From assembly GCA_016781885.1 (NCBI GenBank), contig JADDPM010000009.1, positions 1-26,647 on the forward strand: DNA of 26,647 nucleotides, read 5' to 3'. Shown piece by piece: positions 1-7,450 of the stretch. How positions within the stretch are numbered: the first letter of the stretch is position 1; each line of letters opens with the position of its first letter. Under the pieces are notes generated by a model. It was not told the origin of the DNA, searched no databases, and worked only from the letters and a program-made list of their open reading frames with translations. The DNA is from Rubrobacter sp. (lineage in GTDB: Bacteria; Actinomycetota; Rubrobacteria; Rubrobacterales; Rubrobacteraceae). The translations under genes were made by a program, and so were the position numbers.

Positions 1-508
1 GCTCGTAGAGAGTCTTGAGGGCCCACCACACGCTCTCTATGTAGGAGTCGTCGAGGGTGCGGTACGGGTCGTCCATGTCCACCCAGAAGCCCAGGCGCTC
101 GCTCATCTTCTGCCACTCCTCGACGTAGCGGAAGACGGACTCGCGGCAGAGGCGGTTGAATTCCTCGATCCCGTAGCGTTCAACATCGTTCTTGCCGGAG
201 AGCCCTAGCTCCTTCTCGACCTGAAGCTCGACGGGGAGGCCGTGGCAGTCCCAGCCGCCCTTGCGCTCGACGCGGTACCCGCGCATGGTCTTGTAGCGGG
301 GGATGAGGTCCTTGAACGCCCTCGCAAGCGCGTGGTGGAAGCCCGGCCGGCCGTTTGCCGTCGGTGGTCCCTCGTAGAAGACGAACGGGTTATCCTCCGG
401 TCGTCGCTCGACGGACTTCTCGAACGCGCCGATCCTCTCCCACAGCTTTAGCACCTCCTCCTCCATCTTCGGGAAGTTGACCTGAGATCTCACCTGCTCG
501 AACGCCAT
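1..508 (-). CDS. ileS: Isoleucyl-tRNA synthetase, N-terminal part (runs off the window)
   Basis: Charges tRNA-Ile with isoleucine in the cytoplasm. Read on the minus strand from an ATG at 508, the protein begins MAFEQVRSQVNFPKMEEEVL and continues open to base 1, so only about 169 N-terminal residues are present. The class I signature of the catalytic domain is visible as FVFYEGPPTANGRPGFHHAL, where the HIGH motif appears as the GFHH variant usual for this IleRS branch, followed by DLIPRYKTMRGYRVERKGGWDCHGLPVE, typical of IleRS. A GAGGAGG Shine-Dalgarno sits about 9 bases ahead of the ATG. The leader upstream is a T-box with an AUC specifier, which independently supports the isoleucine assignment. 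The editing and anticodon domains lie beyond the window. Confidence 0.93.
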   Translation of the reverse strand, partial: MAFEQVRSQVNFPKMEEEVLKLWERIGAFEKSVERRPEDNPFVFYEGPPTANGRPGFHHALARAFKDLIPRYKTMRGYRVERKGGWDCHGLPVELQVEKELGLSGKNDVERYGIEEFNRLCRESVFRYVEEWQKMSERLGFWVDMDDPYRTLDDSYIESVWWALKTLYE

Positions 509-527
509 ATACAAAGCCTCCTCACGC

Positions 528-580
528 AAAAACCCCCGCCCCAAACGGACGGAGCCAACCGCTCCATCGTAGGGACGGGG
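528..580 (-). terminator. T-box attenuator terminator of ileS
   Basis: On the minus strand CCCCGUCCC (complement of 572-580) pairs over 9 bp, with one G-U, to GGGGCGGGG (complement of 534-542), followed at once by GUUUUUG. It lies between the T-box motif and the ileS Shine-Dalgarno, so it is a conditional transcription terminator rather than a gene end. Confidence 0.88.
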
Positions 581-825
581 ACTTCGTACGAGGTCCTCGC
601 GGTACCACCCCACTTGCCCGGAGGTTTCATGTTCCGGACCGCTCTTGCGCTGTAACGGGCGGACCCGGCCGGTCACTACTAACGCCTGGGTACATAAATA
701 CCCTTCGCTTTCGGTCGGCGGCTCGGGGAGGATCTTCGGGCCGTTCTCCGCGCCGGGCTTCACACCGTCCCCGGCTCGCTCTTGCGGATGAGTTCGCGGC
801 CTTACTCGTTCCCGTCGCAGCCTGT
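528..825 (-). promoter_or_regulatory. T-box riboswitch leader of ileS (AUC specifier)
   Basis: Minus-strand leader between the ileS promoter and its ATG. Landmarks in transcript order are GACGGGAACGAGUA, AGCGAGCC, GGUGUGAAGCC, a GAAGAUCC segment with the putative specifier AUC (isoleucine, complement of 731-733), and the conserved T-box UGGUACCGCG (complement of 598-607). The T-box pairs with the NCCA end of uncharged tRNA-Ile to form an antiterminator; the competing terminator lies just downstream. Landmarks and order match the known family; the specifier choice is my reading. Confidence 0.9.
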
Positions 826-831
826 GAACGC

Positions 832-860
832 TTTGTAGCCGCAAAAAGCGGGCGTGTCAA
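832..860 (-). promoter_or_regulatory. Sigma-70-type promoter of the ileS T-box transcript
   Basis: Minus-strand TTGACA (complement of 855-860), a 17-base spacer and TACAAA (complement of 832-837). The expected start near base 825 puts transcription just ahead of the first T-box landmark. Confidence 0.8.
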
Positions 861-1037
861 GACGAATCTAGCGTCTTATACGCTGTGGGCCGTAGCGCAG
901 TGTGATCCGGACTCGTCTCCGGGACCGTAAACTTTATGTAACGATCTAACAGTAGCGTAAGGAGCGGTTGATAACCCGGTAGTACACTGGATTACGCACA
1001 AGCCGATCCCCGGCTACAGAAATTGGAGAGCAGTAAT

Positions 1038-2666
1038 ATGAAAACCAGGTTCAGAACTTTCATCGCGGGCGCGGTGGGAATGCTAGTAGCGTTTGGCCTC
1101 GCGGAGCTTGTCCACGGTCTCTACGCGCCCGTCCCGTCGGTACTGATGGCGATCGCCCAACGGGTCATAGAGTTCACTCCGGGAGAATTCGCAACAAGGG
1201 CCATCGAGACCCTGGGCGAGGCGGATATACCGATCCTGCTCGCGGTGGTCACGCTCGGCTCGCTTGCTATCGCTGGTTACCTGGCTGACTTCAGCCGCAG
1301 GTCGCCTCTCTTCGCCCTTGCCGGCGTGGGCATCCTGGCGGCTGTAGCGCTGGCCGCCTCGTTCGCCGAACCTTCCGCCGCCCTCGTACCAACGGTGCTC
1401 ACCGTTGTTGGCGCTCTGGGCGCGGGCTGCGCCGTCGCCGGGCTCCTGATGGGCGCCTCCGGGCTTCGTGTCCCGGAGCCCGTACAGCCGGCTGATTCCC
1501 CAGCATCAGAGGGCGGTCCGGCCATGGCGGGCATCAGGTCTAAAGAGGCGCACTCGAAGCGCGGGATCTCGGTAGGTCGCCGGGGCTTTCTCCTCCTGAG
1601 CGGAGGCACGGCAGTGGCCGGCCTCGCGGCTGCGGGAGCGGGACGTTTGCTCTCCGGCGAGGGGCTGCGGGAGACGGTCTCGACCGCCCCCTCCGCGCTC
1701 CCGGAGCTGTCCGCCTCTTCCGGGTCCCAGACTCTGCCGCCACCGCTGGCGGCGGCTTCCATAGACGTTGCGGGGATGCCGCCCCTGATCACTCCGGCCG
1801 AGGATTTCTATCTCATCGACACAGCCCTCACCGCGCCCCGGATCGACGTCAACAAGTGGGCATTGAACGTGAAGGGTACCGACAATCCCATAGAGCTCTC
1901 CTACAACGACCTGATCTCTCTACCCACCCGCGAGTCGGACGTCACCCTCTCGTGCATCTCGAACGAGGTCGGCGGCGGCCTCGTCTCCAACGGTCGCTGG
2001 ACAGGCGTTCTACTCTCCGATGTGCTCGCGGAGGCCGGGATGAGCCCCGAAAAGATCACCAGCGCCACCGAGCAACTCGTGGGCCGTAGCGTGGACGGCT
2101 GGACGTCGGGCTTCAAGACTGAGATTGCGCTGGATGGCCGCGAAGCCCTGGTCGCCTTCGGGTTGAACGGGAGCGAGCTGCCCCTGGACCATGGCTACCC
2201 GGTCCGCCTCGTCGTCCCGGGCCTCTATGGCTACATCTCGGCGACGAAGTGGCTCACGGAGATAGAGCTCACGAACTGGGACTTCGACGCGTACTGGATC
2301 CAACGCTCCTGGTCCAAAGAAGGCCCGATCTTAACCCAGTCCCGCATAGATACCGTCTCCGATGACGACACCCTCTCCTCCGGTACCGTCCCCATCGGCG
2401 GCGTAGCCTGGGCCCCCCACCGCGGAATAGACCGCGTCGAAGTCTCGACCGATGACGGCGAGACCTGGAATGAAGCGACCCTCGCCACCCAACTCGCCGC
2501 CGACACCTGGCGCCAGTACGTCTACGAATGGGACGCCAAACCCGGCGAGTATACCCTGCAAGTTCGCGCCACCGACGGCGAGGGCCAGACCCAGACAGAA
2601 GAAGAGGCTAAACCCCACCCCTCCGGTGCCACCGGCTACCATACCGTAGATGTCACGGTCGAGTAA
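1038..2666 (+). CDS. Membrane-anchored molybdopterin-dependent oxidoreductase (sulfite oxidase/YedY-like fold)
   Basis: A 542-residue protein. The N-terminal third holds about four hydrophobic helices (roughly residues 5-25, 62-82, 88-108, 113-138). A second hydrophobic stretch after GRRGFLLLSGG (about 175-200) resembles a twin-arginine signal, suggesting export of the catalytic part. From about residue 240 follow the oxidoreductase molybdopterin-binding domain, with the probable Mo-ligand cysteine in TLSCISNEVGG, and then the Mo-co dimerisation domain (GVAWAPHRGIDRVEVSTDDG). The ATG at 1038 is chosen because GGAGAG at 1025-1030 is well spaced for it; an in-frame TTG at 1023 lacks a site. Family knowledge suggests sulfur-oxyanion or methionine-sulfoxide chemistry outside the membrane; the substrate cannot be read. 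It is divergent from the ileS promoter. Confidence 0.85.
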   Translation: MKTRFRTFIAGAVGMLVAFGLAELVHGLYAPVPSVLMAIAQRVIEFTPGEFATRAIETLGEADIPILLAVVTLGSLAIAGYLADFSRRSPLFALAGVGILAAVALAASFAEPSAALVPTVLTVVGALGAGCAVAGLLMGASGLRVPEPVQPADSPASEGGPAMAGIRSKEAHSKRGISVGRRGFLLLSGGTAVAGLAAAGAGRLLSGEGLRETVSTAPSALPELSASSGSQTLPPPLAAASIDVAGMPPLITPAEDFYLIDTALTAPRIDVNKWALNVKGTDNPIELSYNDLISLPTRESDVTLSCISNEVGGGLVSNGRWTGVLLSDVLAEAGMSPEKITSATEQLVGRSVDGWTSGFKTEIALDGREALVAFGLNGSELPLDHGYPVRLVVPGLYGYISATKWLTEIELTNWDFDAYWIQRSWSKEGPILTQSRIDTVSDDDTLSSGTVPIGGVAWAPHRGIDRVEVSTDDGETWNEATLATQLAADTWRQYVYEWDAKPGEYTLQVRATDGEGQTQTEEEAKPHPSGATGYHTVDVTVE

Positions 2667-2948
2667 GTAGCTCCGATACCTCGACCTTTTAACGTTAAAC
2701 TACAAGTTCAACTTGAAGCGCAATACTGAGTGGAGAGCGTGAATTTGCGGGGGAAAGGGGGGAATGTAATCAAAGTGTTTCGCTTGTGCAACAATACCGT
2801 AACACTGGGGCAAGAACAACGTAACAGGGTAGAGGTATAGTCTTGGTTAACCGAGCCCTAGCCGATGGGACGTTTCCCCCCTCCAAATCTCATCGGCAGG
2901 GTCGGTATCTTTTATGCTCTTTGTCACCTGCATCTCCGTGGTGATTGT
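2667..2948. other. Intergenic region with a 12-bp palindrome
   Basis: No convincing gene. TTTAACGTTAAA at 2688-2699 is a perfect palindrome just after the oxidoreductase stop, a possible operator. CGTAACA occurs twice around 2798-2825. An ATG at 2865 extends endonuclease V in frame but precedes any family similarity. Confidence 0.4.
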
Positions 2949-3644
2949 GTGAGGGTCGAGGTGCTGCATCCTTTGGACCTCTCGCCGCGTGAGGCGCGCA
3001 CGCTGCAGGGGGAGTTGGCGCCACGGGTCGTCGAGGGGCCGCCGTTGGATCTCACGGGCGTGCGGTACGTCGCCGGGGCGGACGTCTCGACGCAGGGCGA
3101 CCGGGGGTATGCGACTGTGGTAGTGCTCTCCTTCCCGGGTCTCGAAGTGATCGAGGTGCGGGGGCACGAGGCGCCGCTGGAGTTTCCTTACGTGCCGGGG
3201 TTGTTGGCGTTCCGGGAGATACCGCCGGTCGTCGGGGCGCTGGAGCAGGTCGCGACAGAGGTGGATGCCCTGATCCTCGACGCCCACGGTCTCGCACATC
3301 CGCGGGGCATGGGGCTCGCCTCGCACCTCGGGCTCTTCCTCGACGTGCCCACGGTCGGTTGCGCCAAGAGTCGGCTCGTCGGCGAGCACGAGGAGCCCGC
3401 CCCGGAGAAGGGAAGCGCCACGGACCTTGTCTATCGCGGAGAGGTTATCGGCAGGGTGGTGCGTACCCGCGCTCGCGTCTCCCCGGTCTACGTCTCCGTC
3501 GGCAACCGCGTAGACCTTGACAGCGCGGTGGAACTCGTGCTCGCTTGTTGCACGAGGTATCGCTTGCCGGAGACCACACGCGGGGCACACAACGCCGCCA
3601 ACAGGCTGCGCCGGGGGGAGGACCCGCGCGGAACGTGGTCGTGA
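2949..3644 (+). CDS. nfi: Endonuclease V (deoxyinosine 3' endonuclease)
   Basis: Cuts DNA one base 3' of deoxyinosine to begin repair of deaminated adenine. All family landmarks are present: GADVS (catalytic Asp, about residue 45), FPYVPGLLAFRE (strand-separating wedge with Tyr 81), LDAHGLAHPRGMGLASHLG (Asp 111 and His 117), GCAKSRLVG and YVSVGNRVDL. The end, ETTRGAHNAANRLRRG, matches the usual C-terminus. I choose GTG at 2949, giving VRVEVLHPLDLSPREAR, because that aligns with the known N-terminus of the family; the longer in-frame version from ATG 2865 adds 28 residues of no family character. The 231-residue length is normal. It is a single gene, followed immediately by a transposase remnant. 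Confidence 0.93.
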   Translation: MRVEVLHPLDLSPREARTLQGELAPRVVEGPPLDLTGVRYVAGADVSTQGDRGYATVVVLSFPGLEVIEVRGHEAPLEFPYVPGLLAFREIPPVVGALEQVATEVDALILDAHGLAHPRGMGLASHLGLFLDVPTVGCAKSRLVGEHEEPAPEKGSATDLVYRGEVIGRVVRTRARVSPVYVSVGNRVDLDSAVELVLACCTRYRLPETTRGAHNAANRLRRGEDPRGTWS

Positions 3645-3654
3645 ACAACCCCGG

Positions 3655-3845
3655 GGCCTAAGAAGGGCTTCGTCTCGCTGCCGCGCCGGTGGGTGGTGGA
3701 GCACTCCTTCGCGTGGGCGGCGTGTGCTTTCGGCGCCTGGCGAAGGACTACGAGCGGTTGCCGGAGACCATCGCCGGGCTGCGCTTCGTTGCCTCGCCTG
3801 CCTCTTCCTCCACTGGGCTGTCGCCCTCGGCGCAGGTCCATAACA
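3655..3845 (+). pseudogene. IS5-family transposase C-terminal remnant, frameshifted
   Basis: The plus strand encodes, in successive frames, KKGFVSLPRRWVVEHSFAW, then RRLAKDYERLPETIAGLRFVA, then CLFLHWAVALGAG. Together these are the C-terminal DDE-domain end of an IS5-type transposase (the RRWVVERSFAW block carries the catalytic Glu). At least two frameshifts separate the blocks and the rest of the element is missing, so it is dead. It begins about 10 bases after the nfi stop. Its relevance is that the MITE-like insertion at 8994-9105 has GAG ends and a TAA target duplication, as in IS5-family groups. Confidence 0.8.
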
Positions 3846-3849
3846 CGCT

Positions 3850-4461
3850 CTAAGCCGACCTCCTGACGGTCTCTTCTTCAGAGGCGTCGGAGGGGCGGGG
3901 CCCTTTAGACTCTGTGGAGGCGTCGAAGAAGCGGGGCTGTCCAGACCTTGCGTGCTCCTCGCACTCGTCACGCAGGGCCTGGCTCACCTTGTTGACGTCA
4001 CGCCACACCCCGGCGAGCAGGTCTTCAAAGGCTTTCTCTAGCGCATCGATCCGGAGGTCGGCTTTCTCCTGCGCCGCATCCGCCTTCTCCCTCAGCACGG
4101 CTCCCTCCGCTACCTCGTCAAAGTCGACTTTCTCGAAAGCAGAGCGGGCTCTCTCACGAAATTTTTCTGCCTCCTTTATGGTGCACTCCAGGCGCTTGTG
4201 CTTGCGCTCGATCTCTGAGAGGGCGGCCTTGTCCTCCTCGTAATAGGCTTCCCAGAACCGTCCTTTGAGCGTGATCCTGCGCAGGTGCGCCTTGTTTACT
4301 TCTGCCTCTGCTCTCTCGAGAACGGCCCGGGCCTCTTCCTTCAGCCTCGTCCGGTGGCGGTACTCCTGGAGATCCTTCTCGATCTCTGAGATCAAGGCCG
4401 CAAACTCCGCCCTTACCGCAGCGCCAATCCTCTCTTCCAACAGCTTCTTCCTGCCGATCAA
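3850..4461 (-). CDS. Unknown coiled-coil protein
   Basis: About 203 residues, unrecognised. It is soluble and almost wholly charged helix: long Glu/Lys/Arg/Ala heptad-like stretches run from about residue 5 to 170, ending in a polar tail with SEEETVRRSA. There is no signal peptide or membrane helix. I prefer a TTG at 4461 because GGAGGGG lies 5-6 bases upstream on the minus strand; an in-frame TTG at 4503 would add 14 residues but has only a poorly spaced site. A hairpin (4555-4584) lies upstream. It could be a structural or scaffold-like protein; no function can be assigned. Confidence 0.6.
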   Translation of the reverse strand: MIGRKKLLEERIGAAVRAEFAALISEIEKDLQEYRHRTRLKEEARAVLERAEAEVNKAHLRRITLKGRFWEAYYEEDKAALSEIERKHKRLECTIKEAEKFRERARSAFEKVDFDEVAEGAVLREKADAAQEKADLRIDALEKAFEDLLAGVWRDVNKVSQALRDECEEHARSGQPRFFDASTESKGPRPSDASEEETVRRSA

Positions 4462-4554
4462 CTCTTCCCCTCCTGCTAGAGACTCCTCACTGAGCCTACT
4501 CAAAGGCCCCGACGGTGCTCCTACTCTGATCCTTCCTGCAACTACTATCTCCCT

Positions 4555-4584
4555 CCGCTACCGTTTCTTCAGTGGCGGTAGCGG
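4555..4584. repeat. Inverted repeat upstream of the coiled-coil gene
   Basis: CCGCTACCG (4555-4563) and CGGTAGCGG (4576-4584) form a perfect 9-bp stem with a 12-base loop. There is no T-tract on either side, so it looks like an RNA leader structure or protein-binding site rather than an intrinsic terminator. Confidence 0.5.
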
Positions 4585-4746
4585 CCAGGACCGTATTCAC
4601 GCATGCTAAAGCGGCGTGGGCAACGTGAAGTAACCTCAGGTTGATGGTGCTTATGCTTGATGCCACATTCTTAAAGAAGGTGATATGGAGCTCTAGTTAA
4701 AGTTTAATCTTTCGCGTCGTCTCGAAAGGGTCATAGACGCGGTAGT

Positions 4747-4784
4747 CCGGGCGTAGAGTCAGCCTCGCTTCCTTCTACGCCCGG
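4747..4784. terminator. Strong hairpin after the 4891-5543 gene pair
   Basis: CCGGGCGTAGA (4747-4757) pairs perfectly with TCTACGCCCGG (4774-4784), an 11-bp stem with a 16-base loop. It lies about 107 bases past the last minus-strand stop codon. The run after it is weakly T-rich only on the plus strand (GTCTTGTTGG), so terminator function is inferred from position and stem strength. Confidence 0.5.
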
Positions 4785-4890
4785 GTCTTGTTGGGGTGCT
4801 TACTATTCGCTGGTTGCGCGCCTCTCTACTGCGCTCGAGTGCCCTGCTGACGACGTGGGATTTCGCCAGTACTGTGAGGGCTTTATCCTC

Positions 4891-5034
4891 TCAGGCGGAG
4901 ATCTTCTCTGGCTTTTTTCGGGGGGGCGGCTCCTCCCGGCGCTCCTTGCGGCGTTCGGGTGTTGGTTCCTCCAGGGGCTCCACGACCTCCTCGCGCTCGG
5001 GCTTCTCTTCACCGCCGGCTCGAACTTTTACCAC
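4891..5034 (-). CDS. Small Glu/Arg/Pro-rich protein, translationally coupled to the upstream gene
   Basis: A 47-codon frame beginning VVKVRAGGEEKPEREEVVEP and ending RKKPEKISA. Its GTG (5034-5032) overlaps the last codons of the 171-residue gene upstream (stop TAA at 5030-5028), and a GGAGG Shine-Dalgarno at 5046-5042 lies 7 bases ahead, inside that gene. The overlap plus the well-placed ribosome site argue for a real coupled gene. The alternative is that it is the C-terminal tail of the upstream protein, separated by a frameshift. Composition is low-complexity and charged, perhaps nucleic-acid binding; function is unknown. Confidence 0.45.
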   Translation of the reverse strand: MVKVRAGGEEKPEREEVVEPLEEPTPERRKERREEPPPRKKPEKISA

Positions 5035-5543
5035 TTTCTCGCCTCCACTTCCGTGTACGCGCGCAACTCCTCTGGATCTTCTACCATCCCGGCGCCCAAG
5101 GCTTCCACGATGCAATATAGCTTCTCCTCCGCTTCTCCAGGGAACACTCCGCTGCCCCCACGCGGTCGGACGAAGGCTACGGGGAGGGCTTTCTCGGCCC
5201 TGAAGAAGGAGCGATCCTCGTGGTGCACCACCCGGCCCCACGCAAGCACGCTCCCCATGACGTATGGGAGGAGATGCTCTTCCTCCGTCGGTTCGTAGCG
5301 AGCATACAGCCCGCAGGCGCAGCCGAAGCCCGGGGCCTCCTCGCATGAACCGCTCATCACGAGCGGTTTGTTCGGGTCCCCCTGGATGCGCGGCGGGCAG
5401 TAGGCCACGGTCGGCCCGGTCGTGGACCAACTCCTCTGGCAGGTCTGGGCGTGCAGGCTCTCGGAGAGGGCCACCCACTTCCCGGGGATCACCCTCCAAA
5501 CCCTGTAGCCGACTATAGTGCCGACCCTGTCTGGAATTATCAT
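5028..5543 (-). CDS. Unknown protein with paired cysteines, mobile-element style
   Basis: 171 residues starting MIIPDRVGTIVGYRVWRVIP from ATG 5543, with a weak AGGG site. It carries several cysteines, including QTCQRSW, AYCPP, GSCEE and FGCACGLYA, and a GYRVWRV...CACGIYA-like layout that I associate with hypothetical proteins of actinobacterial phages and islands; the cysteines could bind a metal. The second half (VLAWGRVVHHEDRSFFRAEKALPVAFVRP) is a compact alpha/beta stretch. No membrane segment or signal peptide. It overlaps the start of the small charged gene downstream. I recognise no catalytic family. Confidence 0.65.
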   Translation of the reverse strand: MIIPDRVGTIVGYRVWRVIPGKWVALSESLHAQTCQRSWSTTGPTVAYCPPRIQGDPNKPLVMSGSCEEAPGFGCACGLYARYEPTEEEHLLPYVMGSVLAWGRVVHHEDRSFFRAEKALPVAFVRPRGGSGVFPGEAEEKLYCIVEALGAGMVEDPEELRAYTEVEARKW

Positions 5544-5810
5544 GTCCCTATGTTACCGCCCTTAGAGCCGCTGGTCTCGTAATGGCGCGCACTTATGCAC
5601 GAGTCAGAACTCTACGAAGCTGTCCCAGGCTGTAGCTGATAAGTACTCTCGCGGCTCAGTAGCCGATCGCGTTGGGGCTTCCTCGGGTCCTCTAGGCTTT
5701 ACCCTGCCCGAGGTGCCGGTGCCACGGATCAAGAGCCGGATTCTTTTTGAGGCGCCGGCCGTTCTCTTCTCACATCCGTTAGAATCCGTAGAGAAAGGAG
5801 GCTGCGAATT
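5544..5810. other. Divergent intergenic region
   Basis: Separates the minus-strand gene pair from the plus-strand gene at 5811. CCTCGGG and CCCGAGG (about 5682-5715) can form a 7-bp stem. An AAAGGAGG Shine-Dalgarno at 5794-5801 belongs to the next gene. No confident promoter pair. Confidence 0.4.
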
Positions 5811-6245
5811 TTGGGGCTGACCGGGGAGCAGAGGCGTTTCTTCGAGGAGTTGCTAGCTTACCTGCGTGAGGAGTTGGAAGCCCGCAAGGACCCGGAGGGG
5901 GTCGAGCAGAGGGTTAGGATGTTCGCCTCTCTGGCCGGGGAGGCGGGCAAGGATCAGGTACTCAGAGATAAACGCCTCGCTGAGGAGGGCTTCGTCTACC
6001 TCTCCGAGAAGGGAGAGCGGCGTCTCAAGCACATCGACGAGCTAACCCCCCTCGACGTTCCGGCCGTCCTGGCCGAGATGGAGAAGACCGCGGCCGTCAG
6101 CGGCGAATACATGGAGAGCGACGGCGCCGTCTACATCATCGAGTACGGCGGCCGCAAGCTAATAACCCCGGACCCCGGGGACCCGAGTGCGCCTCTGAGG
6201 ACTCGCTGGCGCGAGCTGAAGGACGGATGGCGGCCGGCTGGGTAG
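5811..6245 (+). CDS. Unknown small acidic protein
   Basis: 144 residues from a TTG start with a perfect AAAGGAGG 9 bases upstream. The N-terminal half is helical and charged (FFEELLAYLREELEARKDPEG; LSEKGERRLKHIDEL); the C-terminal half is more beta-like (DGAVYIIEYGGRKLITPDPGDP). No signal peptide, membrane helix or motif that I know. It is monocistronic in appearance, with nothing intact within 700 bases downstream. The strong ribosome site and codon use resembling its neighbours support a real gene; function unknown. Confidence 0.65.
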   Translation: MGLTGEQRRFFEELLAYLREELEARKDPEGVEQRVRMFASLAGEAGKDQVLRDKRLAEEGFVYLSEKGERRLKHIDELTPLDVPAVLAEMEKTAAVSGEYMESDGAVYIIEYGGRKLITPDPGDPSAPLRTRWRELKDGWRPAG

Positions 6246-6476
6246 GAGCCAGCGCCCGGCTCACAACGTTGCGCTAGAAGAAAATCTGCACTTGTGCGAG
6301 TGGGATTTGCCTAAAGGAGTGGATCCTGAGGTGGAAATGGCAGGCTACATCGCACCGGACGTACTTCTCTCAGAGGGACGTTGGGCCTCGCAAGGGGCCG
6401 GCGAATCGTCTGGAGCGTCGGCGTGATTGCAAGGACCGTCGAGCATGTTGTCGACAGGGTTGAGGCAATCCCCTAG

Positions 6477-6698
6477 CGTTCTCTCTGCTTTTTATGCGAG
6501 GGTATCACTTCCCCGATCCCGACAGAACTTGCGTACTGCCTTCGAGGTGATAGGCTCCTAAAGTCACTCTGCGATGACACCTCAATAGAGGATCACGTAA
6601 AAGTTCTCGCCCTCGGTCTCGCTGTTATGGACGTCATGGCGCAAGATGTGCTAGAGGCAGCTGTAAACACGCTTGGCGCAGAGATCAGGAGGGATTAG
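6477..6698 (+). pseudogene. Unrecognised gene remnant
   Basis: A 73-codon open stretch containing IPTELAYCLRGDRLLKSL and VLALGLAVMDVMAQDVLEAA and ending GAEIRRD before TAG. It has no usable start codon and follows a stop directly, although the preceding codons in another frame (ARTVEHVVDRVEAIP) also look protein-like. This suggests a frameshifted gene. Family not recognised. Confidence 0.3.
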
Positions 6699-6719
6699 GT
6701 TAAGGAAGGTAGAAGGGGC

Positions 6720-6875
6720 CTATCGTCTCGAGTCTTTCTTATCCCGCCCGCTTCTCCTTCTTCTCCCGTTCTCCTCAGCTAGCTTCTTGTTTAGTTCCTC
6801 TTTAGGATGGCCAGTAGCTTCTTGGAGCGCAAGGAAGTGCCGGATTCTATCTGGGTAGCTTCTGTACCAGCTCAG
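6720..6875 (-). pseudogene. Unrecognised minus-strand gene remnant
   Basis: Reads YRSYPDRIRHFLALQEATG followed by a charged helix (HPKEELNKKLAEENGRRRR) to a TAG at 6720. A stop lies just upstream and no ATG, GTG or TTG is available. An out-of-frame ATG (MSEFY) at 6900 hints at a frameshifted start. Family unknown. Confidence 0.25.
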
Positions 6876-6974
6876 TTAGATTAGTAAAACTCACTCATTT
6901 GTGGGATGCGACAGTCCCTATTTAATACTAATCTCTTTCCTAAGGTTGTGAAAACTGCAGAAAGGACGAAGTTG

Positions 6975-7286
6975 ATGAAGAAGGTCACTGTGTTGATGGC
7001 TATGCTGGCGCTGATGATGTTCTCCGCGGTACCGGCCTTCGCTTCCCACGACACCTCCGTCGAGAACAGCATCGTGCAGAGCGGCGGGGCGAGCGTCACG
7101 ATCGGCGACGAGAACGAGGCGTCGCAGTCTGTAGTGAACTCCCAGAGGGCTACCGTCACGATCACCGGCGACAGGAACGACGTCTCGATCGATCAGTCCA
7201 TAGAGCAGAACGCCTTCAGCCCCGAGGTCGAGACTGACCTCTTCCAGTCGGTTGCGCAGGCTTTCGCTTTCTCCTGGTGGCGGTAA
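6975..7286 (+). CDS. Small secreted protein with Asn/Gln-rich beta repeats
   Basis: 103 residues. The ATG at 6975 is chosen for AAAGGA at 6961-6966 and because it starts a textbook signal peptide: MKK, a hydrophobic core, then VPAFA before SHDTS, so cleavage after residue 23 is likely. The mature protein has two roughly 20-residue repeats, one around SVTIGDENEASQSVVNSQ and one around TVTITGDRNDVSIDQSIEQN. The G-D-x-N pattern followed by Gln/Ser resembles curlin-type or short beta-helix repeats, which is only a suggestion. No cell-wall anchor is visible; the chain ends FSWWR. A probable terminator lies 85 bases after the stop, so it is a single-gene unit. Confidence 0.75.
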   Translation: MKKVTVLMAMLALMMFSAVPAFASHDTSVENSIVQSGGASVTIGDENEASQSVVNSQRATVTITGDRNDVSIDQSIEQNAFSPEVETDLFQSVAQAFAFSWWR

Positions 7287-7330
7287 TCCTCAGGATCAGC
7301 TGGTAGACACATCAACAGGCGGTAGCTAGC

Positions 7331-7359
7331 CGAGGCCACGTAGCCGAGGGCACGTAGCC
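7331..7359. repeat. Short tandem repeat, 14-bp unit
   Basis: Two near-identical units with CACGTAGCC at 7337-7345 and 7351-7359, between the secreted-protein gene and its terminator. Confidence 0.5.
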
Positions 7360-7371
7360 TAGGTTAGACGG

Positions 7372-7407
7372 GGAGGGCCCGGGCGCGCTATGCCCCGGCC
7401 CTCTTTC
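7372..7407 (+). terminator. Terminator of the secreted-protein gene
   Basis: GGGAGGGCCCGGG and CCCCGGCCCTC form a stem of about 10 bp with a one-base bulge, followed by TTTCT. It lies 85 bases downstream of the stop codon in the right orientation. Confidence 0.65.
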
Positions 7408-7450
7408 TGTGCTCTACGAATTCCCGAAGCATCCTCTGATAGCCACTTAA

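Larger units (their letters stand above)
4462..4890. other. Intergenic region with two inverted repeats
   Basis: No gene seen. It contains the hairpins at 4555-4584 and 4747-4784 and an A+T-richer stretch near 4670-4715 that could hold a minus-strand promoter, though I cannot identify clear -35/-10 boxes. Confidence 0.4.
6246..6974. other. Gene-poor stretch with coding remnants on both strands
   Basis: No intact gene. It contains an open stretch without a start at 6477-6698 (plus) and another at 6720-6875 (minus), both protein-like, and a short plus-strand frame ending at 6476 (ARTVEHVVDRVEAIP then TAG). The region looks like degraded genes. TTGTGG-17-TTAATA near 6899-6928 could be a weak promoter for the secreted protein gene. 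Confidence 0.4.

Noticed and set aside
2847..3971. A 374-codon minus-strand open frame
   Set aside because: It is antisense to endonuclease V, whose catalytic motifs are all on the plus strand, and its translation is Arg/Pro-rich as expected for a GC-rich shadow.
6881..7165. A 94-codon minus-strand open frame over the secreted-protein gene
   Set aside because: The plus strand has a ribosome site and a textbook signal peptide; the minus frame has neither.
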